Below, in pieces: positions 39,821 to 48,113 of a stretch of 48,264 bases of DNA. The stretch comes from an uncultured Collinsella sp. (lineage in GTDB: Bacteria; Actinomycetota; Coriobacteriia; Coriobacteriales; Coriobacteriaceae). Within the stretch, counting starts at the first letter, position 1. Every line of letters begins with the position of its first letter. The notes under the pieces are model-generated. The model saw nothing but the letters and a program-made list of their open reading frames with translations, had not been told where the DNA came from and did no database searches. The translations under genes were made by a program, and so were the position numbers. The stretch lies in NCBI GenBank assembly GCA_902496455.1, contig CABVAY010000013.1, positions 1 through 48,264 on the forward strand, written 5' to 3'.

Positions 39821-39859
39821 AAATCTTATATGAATTGACTTAGATTTTGTATATTCCGG
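39821..39859 (+). promoter_or_regulatory. dnaK promoter/operator, motif shared with the clpB-like gene
   Basis: AAATCTTATAT (39821-39831), then GACTTAGATTT (39837-39847) and GTATA (39849-39853). The same three blocks in the same order and spacing occur at 48114-48145. TATATT (39850-39855) may be the -10. HspR is encoded in this operon, so this is a candidate HspR-controlled site, although it is not the classical HAIR sequence. No CIRCE element is present. Confidence 0.65.
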
Positions 39860-39956
39860 CCCATAAGGGGATACACTACATCCTGAAAGACAAGCCGAAG
39901 CGCCGCGCGACAGATCGTCGAGGCGGCGCGAACGCAAAAGAGAGAGGGAATTTCTA

Positions 39957-41849
39957 ATGAGTAAGATTCTTGGTATCGACCTTGGTACTACTAACTCCGC
40001 TATGGCCGTCCTCGAGGGCGGTTCTCCGACCATTATCGTGAACGCCGAGGGCGACCGCACCACCCCGTCCGTCGTGGGCTTCCGTGCCGACGGCGACCGC
40101 GTCGTTGGTAAGGCCGCTAAGAACCAGGCTGTCACCAACCCCAAGAACACCGTGTTCTCCATCAAGCGCTTCATGGGCCGCAAGTACTCCGAGTGCACCT
40201 CCGAGATCAAGACCGTGCCGTACGAGGTCAAGGAGGGCCAGGGTGGCCGTGCCGTCGTCGACATCGAGGGCAAGGATTACACCGCCGAGCAGGTGAGCGC
40301 CATGACGCTCGCCAAGATGAAGGCCGACGCCGAGAAGTATCTGGGCGAGACTGTCACCGACGCCGTCATCACCGTCCCGGCCTACTTCAACGACGCCCAG
40401 CGTCAGGCCACCAAGGACGCCGGTAAGATCGCCGGCCTCAACGTCAAGCGTATCGTCAACGAGCCGACCGCTGCTGCCCTGGCCTATGGCCTGGACAAGC
40501 AGGGCACCGACCAGCGCATCCTGGTCTTCGACCTGGGTGGCGGCACCTTTGACGTCTCCATCCTCGACCTCGCCGACGGCGTGTTTGAGGTTCTGTCCAC
40601 CTCGGGCGACAACCACCTGGGCGGCGACGACTGGGATCAGCGCGTCATCGACTGGATGGCCGATAAGTTCCAGCAGGAGAACGGTGTCGACCTGCGTCAG
40701 GACCCCATGGCCCTGCAGCGTCTGAAGGAGGCCGCCGAGAACGCCAAGAAGGAGCTCTCCGCCGCCCAGCAGACCACCATCAACCTGCCGTTCATTACCA
40801 TGAACCAGTCCGGCCCGCTGCACCTCAACTACACGCTGACCCGCGCCGAGTTCGAGAAGATCACCCGCGACCTGCTCGAGCGCTGCAAGCAGCCTGTCAC
40901 CAACGCCCTGCGCGACGCTAAGCTCAAGCTCTCCGATTTGACCGAGGTCATCCTCGTCGGCGGCTCCACCCGTATGCCCGCTGTCCAGGAGCTCGTCAAG
41001 ACCATGACCGGCAAGCAGCCCAACATGTCCGTGAACCCCGACGAGGTCGTTGCCGACGGTGCTGCCGTCCAGGGCGGCGTGCTCACCGGCGACGTCGAGG
41101 GCATCCTGCTGCTCGACGTTACCCCGCTGTCGCTGGGCGTCGAGACCATGGGCGGCATCATGACCAAGATGATCGACCGCAACACCACGATCCCGACCTC
41201 CAAGACCGAGGTCTACTCCACCGCTGCCGACAACCAGACCAGCGTCGAGATCAACGTGCTCCAGGGCGAGCGCGAGCTTGCCCGCGACAACAAGTCGCTC
41301 GGTAAGTTCCAGCTGACCGGCATCCCGGCTGCCCGCCGCGGCGTGCCGCAGATCGAGGTCACTTTCGACATCGACGCCAACGGCATCGTCAAGGTCTCCG
41401 CTAAGGACAAGGGCACCGGCAAGGAGCAGCAGATCACCATTTCCGGCTCCACCGCTCTGTCCGACGACGAAGTCGATCGTATGGTCAAGGACGCCGAGGC
41501 TCATGCCGAGGAGGACAAGAAGCAGAAGGAAGAGGTCGAGGTCCGCAACCAGACCGACAGCCTGTGCTACTCCACCGAGCAGACCCTCAACGAGCTGGGC
41601 GACAAGGTTTCCGCCGACGTGAAGTCCAAGGCCGAGGCCGCTATCGCCGACGCCAAGAAGGCGCTCGAGGGCTCTGACGTCGAGGCCATCAAGGCCTCCG
41701 GCGAGTCCCTGCAGTCCGTGGCCTACGAGCTGGCCCAGGTTGTCTACGCCGACGCTCAGCAGCAGACTGACGGTGCCGCCGGCGCCCAGCCTGCCGACGA
41801 TGACGTCGTCGACGCCGACTACGAGGTTGTGGACGACGAGGACAAGTAA
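39957..41849 (+). CDS. dnaK: Chaperone DnaK (Hsp70)
   Basis: A 630-residue ATP-driven chaperone. The N-terminus shows ILGIDLGTTNSAMAVLEGG, the second nucleotide motif ILVFDLGGGTFDVSILDL, and VGGSTRMPAVQELV; the substrate-binding part has DVTPLSLGVETMGG and the tail is acidic, ending DYEVVDDEDK. The ATP-hydrolysis linker region VLLLDVTPLSL-like is intact (ILLLDVTPL). First gene of dnaK-grpE-dnaJ-hspR; ATG follows AGAGAGGG. The leader carries a GCGCCGC/GCGGCGC hairpin. Codon choice is strongly biased to C/G-ending codons, as for highly expressed genes. Confidence 0.98.
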   Translation: MSKILGIDLGTTNSAMAVLEGGSPTIIVNAEGDRTTPSVVGFRADGDRVVGKAAKNQAVTNPKNTVFSIKRFMGRKYSECTSEIKTVPYEVKEGQGGRAVVDIEGKDYTAEQVSAMTLAKMKADAEKYLGETVTDAVITVPAYFNDAQRQATKDAGKIAGLNVKRIVNEPTAAALAYGLDKQGTDQRILVFDLGGGTFDVSILDLADGVFEVLSTSGDNHLGGDDWDQRVIDWMADKFQQENGVDLRQDPMALQRLKEAAENAKKELSAAQQTTINLPFITMNQSGPLHLNYTLTRAEFEKITRDLLERCKQPVTNALRDAKLKLSDLTEVILVGGSTRMPAVQELVKTMTGKQPNMSVNPDEVVADGAAVQGGVLTGDVEGILLLDVTPLSLGVETMGGIMTKMIDRNTTIPTSKTEVYSTAADNQTSVEINVLQGERELARDNKSLGKFQLTGIPAARRGVPQIEVTFDIDANGIVKVSAKDKGTGKEQQITISGSTALSDDEVDRMVKDAEAHAEEDKKQKEEVEVRNQTDSLCYSTEQTLNELGDKVSADVKSKAEAAIADAKKALEGSDVEAIKASGESLQSVAYELAQVVYADAQQQTDGAAGAQPADDDVVDADYEVVDDEDK

Positions 41850-41851
41850 TC

Positions 41852-42694
41852 ATGTCCGCCCGTAAAGCTCGCACGGAGGCGGCTGCCGCTGGCGCCGCCC
41901 CCGTTGACTCTGAGGAGAAGGACGTGAAGATTCCCGTAGAGGCCGTCGACGATACCGAGGCCAACGAGGCCGAGGCCGCCGAGGCTGCCGAGAACCAGGT
42001 AGAGGATTCCAACAAGGAGGCGACGATGACCGAGGACGAGATGGTGGAAGCCGCTATCCGCGCTGGTGAGGAAGCCGCCGACAACGACTTTAAGCTCAAG
42101 TTCGAGCAGGCCCAGAAGGAGCTTGCCGACGTGCGCAATGAGCTCGATGCTGCGGCAGAGGCTCAGAAGGCCGCCGAGGACAAGGCGAAGGACGCTACCG
42201 AGCGCACCGCTCGTCTGCAGGCCGACTGGGAGAACTTCCGTCGCCGCACCGCCAACGAGCGTATCGCCGAGCGCGAGCGCGCGACCGAGAAGCTCGTCAC
42301 CGCGCTGCTGCCGGTGGTCGACGATATCGAGCGTGCGATCGACCATGCCCGTAGCCAGGAGCTTTCCGACGACTTTAAGCAGTTCGTTGATGGCGTTGAC
42401 GCGGTACATGCCAAGCTGCTCGATGTGTTTGCGCACGAGGGCGTTGAGCCCATCGACCCCAAGGGCGAGGCGTTCGATCCGCTCGAGCACCAGGCCGTGG
42501 GCCGCGTCGAGGACGCATCGCAGTACGACGAGACCGTCAACGACGTGTACCAGAAGGGCTACCGCATGGCGGATCGCATCCTGCGTTCCGCGATGGTGAC
42601 GGTGACCTACGGTGGCGAGAAGCGCCCCGCACCGGAGCCCGAAGCGGCGCCCGAGGATGCTGCGGCCGATACGGCCGAGAGCACCGAGGAGTAA
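41852..42694 (+). CDS. grpE: Nucleotide exchange factor GrpE
   Basis: A 280-residue partner that releases ADP from DnaK. The first 75 residues are a long acidic Ala/Glu-rich disordered region, then a coiled coil (about 80-140), RLQADWENFRRRTANERIAE, and the beta-rich C-terminal part with PKGEAFDPLEHQAVGRV, VYQKGYRMADRILRSAMVTV. Longer than the usual 190-220 residues, by its two acidic tails. It begins 2 nt after dnaK stops. A strong terminator-like hairpin follows before dnaJ. Confidence 0.97.
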   Translation: MSARKARTEAAAAGAAPVDSEEKDVKIPVEAVDDTEANEAEAAEAAENQVEDSNKEATMTEDEMVEAAIRAGEEAADNDFKLKFEQAQKELADVRNELDAAAEAQKAAEDKAKDATERTARLQADWENFRRRTANERIAERERATEKLVTALLPVVDDIERAIDHARSQELSDDFKQFVDGVDAVHAKLLDVFAHEGVEPIDPKGEAFDPLEHQAVGRVEDASQYDETVNDVYQKGYRMADRILRSAMVTVTYGGEKRPAPEPEAAPEDAAADTAESTEE

Positions 42695-42700
42695 TTGAGA

Positions 42701-42732
42701 AGGGCCCCGGGGCAACACCCGGGGCCCTTTCT
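42701..42732 (+). terminator. Intrinsic terminator between grpE and dnaJ
   Basis: Arms AGGGCCCCGGG (42701-42711) and CCCGGGGCCCT (42718-42728) with a 6-nt loop, then TTTCT. It would reduce transcription into dnaJ and hspR. Confidence 0.8.
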
Positions 42733-42801
42733 GGCCTAGTGCCATATGAAAGCATGAGCCGCCGCCCGCTGGGCGACGGATGAAACAGGAGAGGAGCTAC
42801 G

Positions 42802-43761
42802 ATGGCTGCAGGCAAAACCTTCTATGACATCCTGGGCGTATCCAAGAGCGCCTCCGACAAAGAGATCAAGAGCGCGTTTCGCAAGCTCGCGCAAAAATAT
42901 CACCCCGATGCCGGCGGCGACGAGGCCAAGTTCAAGGAGATCAGCGAGGCCTACGAGACGCTTTCGGACGAGAAGAAGCGCAAAGAGTACGACCAGATGC
43001 TCATGTTCGGCGGTATGCCGGGCGCAGGCGGCGCGTATGGCGGCGGCTACGGTGCCGGCGCGGGTGCCAGCGGCTGGGGCGACATCTTCGACAGCATCTT
43101 TAGCGGTAATGGCGCCTGGGGCAGCGATTGGGGCTCGGGCTTTGCCGGGGCTGCGGGTAATGCCGGAGCGGGCCGCAGCCGTGCTCGCAAGGGCGGCGAC
43201 CTGTCGCTGACCGTCGATGTGACGGCCGAGGACGCGTTCCGCGGCGTGACGCACAAGGTTACCTACCGCATTCCCTCGACAGGCGAGCAGCAGACCATTA
43301 CGGTCTCGGTGCCTGCGGGCGCGGTCGACGGCGGCAAGCTGCGCTACAAGCGTCGCGGCGAGTACGGCGTTGCCGGCGGCGAGCGCGGCGACCTGGTCGT
43401 GACCACGCACGTTGAGGAGCACCCGCTGTTTAAGCGCAAAGGTGCCGACGTGACCATGGAGGTACCGGTCTCGGTCTACGAGGCGGCGCTCGGCTGCACG
43501 GTGGACGTGCCCACGCCCGGCGGGGCGACGGTTCGTCTGAAGGTACCGGCGGGCACCCAGACGGGCAAAAAGTTCCGCTTTAAGGAGATGGGCGCGCCCG
43601 ATGTTAAGCACCGTGGCCGCACAGGCGCGCTGCTTGTCGAGATCAAGGTGCAGGTCCCCACGAACCTGTCCGACGACGAGCGCGATGCCATGACCAAGCT
43701 GCGCGAGGCCGACACGCGCGACTACCGCGAGAAAGTCAACCGTTACAAGGCGACGTACTAG
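42802..43761 (+). CDS. dnaJ: J-domain co-chaperone without zinc finger (DnaJ/CbpA type)
   Basis: A 319-residue DnaK partner. The J domain is complete (residues 4-70: FYDILGVSKSASDKEIKSAF, KYHPDAGGDEAKFKEISEAY with the HPD motif). A Gly-rich linker follows (about 72-125). The C-terminal substrate-binding domains read GDLSLTVDVTAEDAFRGVTH and KVPAGTQTGKKFRFKEMGAP. There is no CxxCxGxG zinc-finger region, so it is a class B type protein although it sits in the dnaK operon. GGAGAGGAG precedes the ATG. Confidence 0.93.
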   Translation: MAAGKTFYDILGVSKSASDKEIKSAFRKLAQKYHPDAGGDEAKFKEISEAYETLSDEKKRKEYDQMLMFGGMPGAGGAYGGGYGAGAGASGWGDIFDSIFSGNGAWGSDWGSGFAGAAGNAGAGRSRARKGGDLSLTVDVTAEDAFRGVTHKVTYRIPSTGEQQTITVSVPAGAVDGGKLRYKRRGEYGVAGGERGDLVVTTHVEEHPLFKRKGADVTMEVPVSVYEAALGCTVDVPTPGGATVRLKVPAGTQTGKKFRFKEMGAPDVKHRGRTGALLVEIKVQVPTNLSDDERDAMTKLREADTRDYREKVNRYKATY

Positions 43762-43833
43762 GGCGGTCGTGGCGCACGCCCGCGCCCGCGGGCTTATGAT
43801 GGACGATAACGAGACGGAAAGGGGTCAGGTAGC

Positions 43834-44250
43834 ATGGCCGAGGACAATAGGAACAAACCGCTGTACATGATCAGCGTGGCGGCCGAGCTGACCGGCATGC
43901 ATCCGCAGACTCTGCGCGTCTACGAGTCCAAGGGCCTGGTGAACCCCCAGCGCTCGGGCGGCAACACGCGTCTGTATTCGCGCGCCGATATCGAGCGCCT
44001 GGAGCTCATCAACCAGTTGACCGACGAGGGCATTAACCTCGCTGGCGTGGTGCGCATCCTCGATATGAAGGAGCGTGCCGAGGAGCGTGAGCGCGAAAAC
44101 GAAAAGCTCCGTGCTCGCGTGCGCCAGCTCGAGGACGAGCTGCACGAGTACAAGATGCAGAAGAAGATCACCGCCCTGGCCCCGCGCGACGGCTCGGTTA
44201 ACCCCGAACAGGTCATGCGCAAGCTGCTGGGCGCGGGGACCGATTTGTAG
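43834..44250 (+). CDS. hspR: Heat-shock repressor HspR (MerR family)
   Basis: A 138-residue MerR-type repressor that turns down dnaK and clpB operons, usually together with DnaK. The DNA-binding domain reads YMISVAAELTGMHPQTLRVY, GNTRLYSRADIERL; a coiled coil follows (ERAEERERENEKLRARVRQL). The hydrophobic tail found in some HspR proteins is short here. Last gene of the chaperone operon; AGGGGTCAGGT lies ahead of the ATG. Confidence 0.93.
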   Translation: MAEDNRNKPLYMISVAAELTGMHPQTLRVYESKGLVNPQRSGGNTRLYSRADIERLELINQLTDEGINLAGVVRILDMKERAEERERENEKLRARVRQLEDELHEYKMQKKITALAPRDGSVNPEQVMRKLLGAGTDL

Positions 44251-44253
44251 TTA

Positions 44254-44290
44254 CGCGGGCCGCATTCGGACAATCTGGCATTCAACTTCA
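44254..44290 (+). repeat. 5' half of the covarying element (copy 3)
   Basis: CGCGGGCCGCATTCGGACAA and then TCTGGCATTCAACTTCA match the 5' part of the element at 21028-21062 almost base for base. It stops where the inner hairpin should begin; a different, 35-bp palindrome follows at once, and no matching right arm is found after it. Confidence 0.8.
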
Positions 44291-44376
44291 TGATCCCTTG
44301 GGGACGGAGGAAAACGGATCACTGGGTCAGGCCGACCCCCTCAGTGATCCGTTTTCCTCCGTCCCCAAGGGATCAT
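44290..44376. repeat. Perfect 35-bp-arm palindrome with GGGGACGG core
   Basis: Arms 44290-44324 and 44342-44376 are fully complementary over 35 bp, the longest perfect stem in the window. The left arm contains CCTTGGGGACGGAGGAAAAC; the 17-nt centre can form GGTC-AGGCC-GACC. It lies in the leader region between hspR and the hydratase. Confidence 0.9.
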
Positions 44377-44402
44377 TTTGCCGGCTCACACTGGGCTCGT
44401 CC

Positions 44403-44426
44403 TTTACTTTACCGAGATAAAGTGAA
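44403..44426. promoter_or_regulatory. TTTACTTTA-N6-TAAAGTGAA dyad upstream of the hydratase
   Basis: Nine-base arms with one mismatch around CCGAGA, about 100 nt before the hydratase start. It could be an operator for this gene; the protein that binds is unknown. Confidence 0.45.
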
Positions 44427-44523
44427 TGCGCAGATTCGTAACCCACTCGCAACCGTTCTATGGCACGATATTGAACGAATGTATGCTATGCGCCCAAATC
44501 TTTTGGGCAGAGTGGGAGACAGT

Positions 44524-46824
44524 ATGGTCAAGCTGTACGAGGACGGCATCTACCTGCGCGGTGGCAGCGAGGTTGTGCCTGCGGCCGAGGCTGCCGAGCG
44601 CGGTATTACGCAGACGCCTGAGGATGCCAAGCGCGGCACCATCGCGTATTCGATCCTCCGGGCACACAATACGTCCGGAGATCCCGAGGCGCTCAAGATT
44701 CGCTTCGATGCCATGGCGAGCCATGACATCACCTTTGTCGGCATCATCCAGACGGCGCGCGCCTCGGGCATGGAGCAGTTCCCGCTGCCTTACGTGCTCA
44801 CCAACTGCCATAACTCGCTGTGCGCCGTGGGCGGCACCATCAACGAGGACGACCACGTCTTTGGCCTTTCCGCGGCCAAGAAGTACGGTGGCATCTTCGT
44901 CCCGCCGCACATCGCCGTCATCCACTCCTTTATGCGCGAGAACTTCGCCGGTTGCGGCAAGATGATCCTGGGTTCCGACTCGCACACTCGCTATGGTGCC
45001 CTGGGCACCATGGCCGTGGGCGAGGGCGGCGGCGAGCTGGCAAAGCAGCTGCTGCGCGACACCTACGACGTTGCCTATCCCGGCGTCGTCGCCATCTACC
45101 TCACGGGCGCCCCGCGCCCCGGCGTCGGCCCGCACGATGTGGCGCTCGCCATCATCCGCGCCGTCTTTGCCAAGGGCTACGTCAAGAACAAGGTCATGGA
45201 GTTTGTGGGCCCCGGCATCGCGAGCATGACGACCGACTACCGCAACGGCGTCGACGTCATGACCACCGAGACCACCTGCCTTTCCTCCATTTGGGCAACT
45301 GACGAGGACACGCACGCATTCCTGGCCATGCATGGCCGCGGCGACGACTACCGCGAGCTCAAGCCCGCCGATGTTGCCTACTACGACGGCTGCGTCGAGG
45401 TCGATCTGTCGAGCATAAAGCCCATGATCGCGCTGCCGTTCCATCCTTCCAATGGCTTTGAGATCGACGAGCTCAACGAGAACCTCGAGGACATCCTGCA
45501 TGAGGTGGAGCTCGAGGCCGCCAAGATCGGCGAGGGTAAGACGCACTTTAGCCTGCTCGACAAGATCGTCGACGGCAAGCTGCACGTGCAGCAGGGCGTT
45601 ATCGCCGGCTGCTCGGGCGGCAACTACGACTCCGTGGTCCAGGCTGCCCGCGTGCTCAAGGGCGCCAACACCGGCTGCGGCGAGTTTTCGCTGTCGGTCT
45701 ATCCCACAAGCCAGCCTGTGGCGCTCGAGCTCACGCGCCGTGGCTACATCTACGACCTTATGGAGGCCGGTGCGATCGTGCGCACGGCGTTCTGCGGCCC
45801 GTGCTTCGGCGCCGGCGACACGCCCGCCAACAACGGCCTTTCGATCCGCCACACCACGCGCAACTTCCCCAACCGCGAGGGTTCCAAGCCGGGTAATGGC
45901 CAGCTGAGCGCCGTGGCCCTGATGGACGCCCGCTCCATTGCGGCGACGGCTGCCAACGGCGGCATCCTGACGCCGGCGACCGACCTGCCCGAGGAGACTT
46001 GGGACGAGGCCTGCGAGTATACCTTTGACGACGCGCCGTACAAAAAGCGCGTGTACTGGGGCTTTGGCAAGGCGGAGCCTGCCGACGAGCTGGTCGAAGG
46101 CCCCAACATCAAGCCATGGCCCGCGATGGAGCCCCTCGGCGACGACATCCTGCTCAAGGTGTGCTCCAAGATCTTGGACCCGGTCACCACGACCGACGAG
46201 CTCATTCCCTCGGGCGAGACGAGCTCCTTCCGCTCCAACCCGCTGGGCCTGGCCGAGTTTACGCTCAGCCGTCGCGACCCGGCCTACGTGGGTCGTTCCA
46301 AGGAAGTCGACGCCGTGGAGAAGCGCCGCGTGGCTGGCGAGTCCGCGGGTGACCTGGCGGCGCTCGATGCCGAACTTGCCGGCGTGTTTGAGGCGCTGGC
46401 TGGTGCGGGCGTCGCGGCAGATGCCAAGGCGACCGAGTACGGCTCCATGCTCTACGCCAAGAAGCCGGGCGATGGCTCTGCCCGCGAGCAGGCCGCGAGC
46501 TGCCAGCGCGTAATTGGCGGCCTGGCCAACATCGTTCACGAGTACGCCACCAAGCGCTATCGCTCCAACGTGATGAACTGGGGCATGGTGCCCTTCCAGA
46601 TGGAGGCCGAGCCCAGCTTTGAGGTGGGCGACTACGTCTTTGTGCCGGGTATCCGTGCCGCGCTCGATGGCGACCTGAAGGACATCGCTGCCTACGTGGT
46701 GCGCGCCGACGGTGCGGTCGAGCAGATTGAGCTTTACATTGCCGATATGACGGCAGAGGAGCGTGCCATCGTCAAAGCCGGCTGCCTGATTAATTACAAC
46801 AAGTTCAAGGCCGCTGCCGAGTAA
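44524..46824 (+). CDS. Aconitase-family hydratase (YbhJ-like)
   Basis: A 766-residue [4Fe-4S] hydratase of the aconitase superfamily, closest in layout to the uncharacterised E. coli YbhJ group. Seen: HNTSGDPEALKIRFDAMASH, LPYVLTNCHNSLCAVGGTIN, ILGSDSHTRYGALGTMAVGE (the family DSHT motif), and the cluster Cys residues in VIAGCSGGNYDS and FCGPCFGAGDTPANNG. A swivel domain closes the protein. The start at 44524 has GTGGGAGACAGT ahead; the frame is open upstream through the palindrome without a signal. Ordinary TCA cycle aconitase cannot be assumed: the active-site Arg pattern of AcnA/AcnB is not clear. Single gene, ending at a terminator. Confidence 0.88.
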   Translation: MVKLYEDGIYLRGGSEVVPAAEAAERGITQTPEDAKRGTIAYSILRAHNTSGDPEALKIRFDAMASHDITFVGIIQTARASGMEQFPLPYVLTNCHNSLCAVGGTINEDDHVFGLSAAKKYGGIFVPPHIAVIHSFMRENFAGCGKMILGSDSHTRYGALGTMAVGEGGGELAKQLLRDTYDVAYPGVVAIYLTGAPRPGVGPHDVALAIIRAVFAKGYVKNKVMEFVGPGIASMTTDYRNGVDVMTTETTCLSSIWATDEDTHAFLAMHGRGDDYRELKPADVAYYDGCVEVDLSSIKPMIALPFHPSNGFEIDELNENLEDILHEVELEAAKIGEGKTHFSLLDKIVDGKLHVQQGVIAGCSGGNYDSVVQAARVLKGANTGCGEFSLSVYPTSQPVALELTRRGYIYDLMEAGAIVRTAFCGPCFGAGDTPANNGLSIRHTTRNFPNREGSKPGNGQLSAVALMDARSIAATAANGGILTPATDLPEETWDEACEYTFDDAPYKKRVYWGFGKAEPADELVEGPNIKPWPAMEPLGDDILLKVCSKILDPVTTTDELIPSGETSSFRSNPLGLAEFTLSRRDPAYVGRSKEVDAVEKRRVAGESAGDLAALDAELAGVFEALAGAGVAADAKATEYGSMLYAKKPGDGSAREQAASCQRVIGGLANIVHEYATKRYRSNVMNWGMVPFQMEAEPSFEVGDYVFVPGIRAALDGDLKDIAAYVVRADGAVEQIELYIADMTAEERAIVKAGCLINYNKFKAAAE

Positions 46825-46965
46825 CTCTGCTGTACGCCCCTGCCACACCTTCCCCTCGTGCTCACGCGCTTCGCGAGGGTCGCGTTCGGGAAAGGGTAAG
46901 CCCCGGGCTACATTTCTGCGTTCTCGTTGGGTCTTGAGGGACGCTAATAAATAGACTTGCTTGAT
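46825..46965. other. Short intergenic stretch, nothing recognised
   Basis: Contains CTCGTGCTCACGCGCTTCGC followed by GAGGG, which can form a small stem, but no gene or named site. Confidence 0.4.
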
Positions 46966-46995
46966 GCCGCCTCTGTTAATGGGGCGGCTTCTTTT
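46966..46995 (+). terminator. Terminator of the hydratase gene
   Basis: GCCGCCTC pairs with GGGGCGGC around TGTTAAT, followed by TTCTTTTT. Confidence 0.75.
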
Positions 46996-47004
46996 TGTTG
47001 AAAA

Positions 47005-47037
47005 CCACCACAAAGGGGACAGGCACCTTTGTGGTGG
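47005..47037. repeat. GGGGACAGGCACC-type palindrome between convergent genes
   Basis: Arms CCACCACAAAGG (47005-47016) and CCTTTGTGGTGG (47026-47037) around GGACAGGCA, the same core as at 17029. Confidence 0.9.
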
Positions 47038-47091
47038 TGGGGTTGAGCTCAATGTCGGTGTGCACGTTGAGCGACATTCCAATGAGCGCTT

Positions 47092-47760
47092 CTACAGGAT
47101 TTCATCTGGGTTGGCGGGTTTGGTTGTTTTGGGGATGCCGAGTTTGGATGACGCGAAATCGTCAACACTGCCCTTGATTCCGTCTTTGGTGTAGACGGTG
47201 ATCATATAGGTGCTGTGCCCGAATTCGCTCTTGTCGCGTATTGCCCAGGCCTGCCAGTAGGCGGCCCCACTTCGCCCTTTGATTTTTCCGACACGGCGGA
47301 GTTCTGTTCGCTTTAATTGCTGGTCGCTATCGATGGTTCGACCGGCCTCCTCGGTGAGCCCGCACTGCCCAAGTAGTTTGTCGAGGACTTGGTTCATGTG
47401 GCACTCGTCGGTGTTTGGAGCATAGTCGTAGGCGAGGGTGATGGAGTCGAGGGGCTGGTCGTCGATCAAATAATTCATCGTCTGAGGTTCAAGGCTGAAA
47501 TGGGGGAAGCATCCATCAATCGTTCCGAGCAGCGGTAACTTTGACCGCCAAATTCCGGTGGGAATTCCATCTTCGTAGAACACGCCGCGACAGATAAAGG
47601 AGAGCGAGGTGGCACGCGAGCCGGCGTTGACCATTCCGCATAAATCGAAGGGCGAGGCGATACCAAGGGAAAAGGGCGTGGCGACGATAAGGAAGAGTAT
47701 CACGATGGGTATGGCGAGAATGGCGATGACGTTGCGGCCGGTGGAATGAGGCGGCTTCAT
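47092..47760 (-). CDS. Membrane-anchored protein of unknown function
   Basis: A 222-residue protein not recognised. Residues about 11-35 form one membrane segment (VIAILAIPIVILFLIVATPF), probably an uncleaved anchor with the rest outside. The outer part has four or more Cys (FDLCGMV, FICRGVF, GCFPHF, DECHMN, GQCGLT) that may form disulfides, and strands such as SITLAYDYAPN and YMITVYTKDG. GC content is lower than in the chaperone genes and rare codons are more frequent. It stands alone between palindromes, convergent to the hydratase gene. It may have been acquired by transfer. Confidence 0.6.
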   Translation of the reverse strand: MKPPHSTGRNVIAILAIPIVILFLIVATPFSLGIASPFDLCGMVNAGSRATSLSFICRGVFYEDGIPTGIWRSKLPLLGTIDGCFPHFSLEPQTMNYLIDDQPLDSITLAYDYAPNTDECHMNQVLDKLLGQCGLTEEAGRTIDSDQQLKRTELRRVGKIKGRSGAAYWQAWAIRDKSEFGHSTYMITVYTKDGIKGSVDDFASSKLGIPKTTKPANPDEIL

Positions 47761-47870
47761 ATGCGCTCCTCGAGAGAAAGAGCAGGCAAGCTCGATGACA
47801 AATGAATAATCTCAGCTAACGATTCAATTTTAATCTCATAACGTGTGACAGCTGGACGTCGAAACCGAGA

Positions 47871-47905
47871 ACCACCACAAAGGTGCCTGTCCCCTTTGCG
47901 GTGGT
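47871..47905. repeat. GGGGACAGGCACC-type palindrome
   Basis: ACCACCACAAAGG (47871-47883), TGCCTGTCC, CCTTTGCGGTGGT (47893-47905), one mismatch. It lies 10 nt left of the second 135-nt double palindrome, as the copy at 6268 lies just right of the first. Confidence 0.9.
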
Positions 47906-47915
47906 CTTCTGTTTG

Positions 47916-48050
47916 TCTCGATCTGTAACAGTTAGACCCTAATTTGCCGAGTAGATGTTACAGATTGAGACAAACGGTTGCCGCTGGTCATTTTCTCTCG
48001 ATCTGTAACATCTAGGATCAAAAATGGCTGCTAGATGTTACAGATCGAGA
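47916..48050. repeat. 135-nt double palindrome with invariant 25-nt spacing (copy 2)
   Basis: TCTCGATCTGTAACA at 47916-47930 and 47996-48010; TGTTACAGATYGAGA at 47956-47970 and 48036-48050. All three intervals are exactly 25 nt, as in copy 1, though their sequences differ. The second unit has an added pairing TCTAG/CTAGA inside the interval. Confidence 0.9.
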
Positions 48051-48113
48051 CGGTAGTGCGCCTGGGCAGCGGCGGGCTGACATCTCAGTACCCTATCCAT
48101 CAATCACTCATAA

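Noticed and set aside
39800..39956. CIRCE or classical HAIR operator at dnaK
   Set aside because: Neither TTAGCACTC-N9-GAGTGCTAA nor CTTGAGT-N7-ACTCAAG is present; only the motif shared with the clpB-like gene was found.
44458..47082. 874-residue minus-strand ORF opposite the hydratase
   Set aside because: The plus strand encodes an unmistakable aconitase-family protein; the antisense frame has no start signal or known domain.
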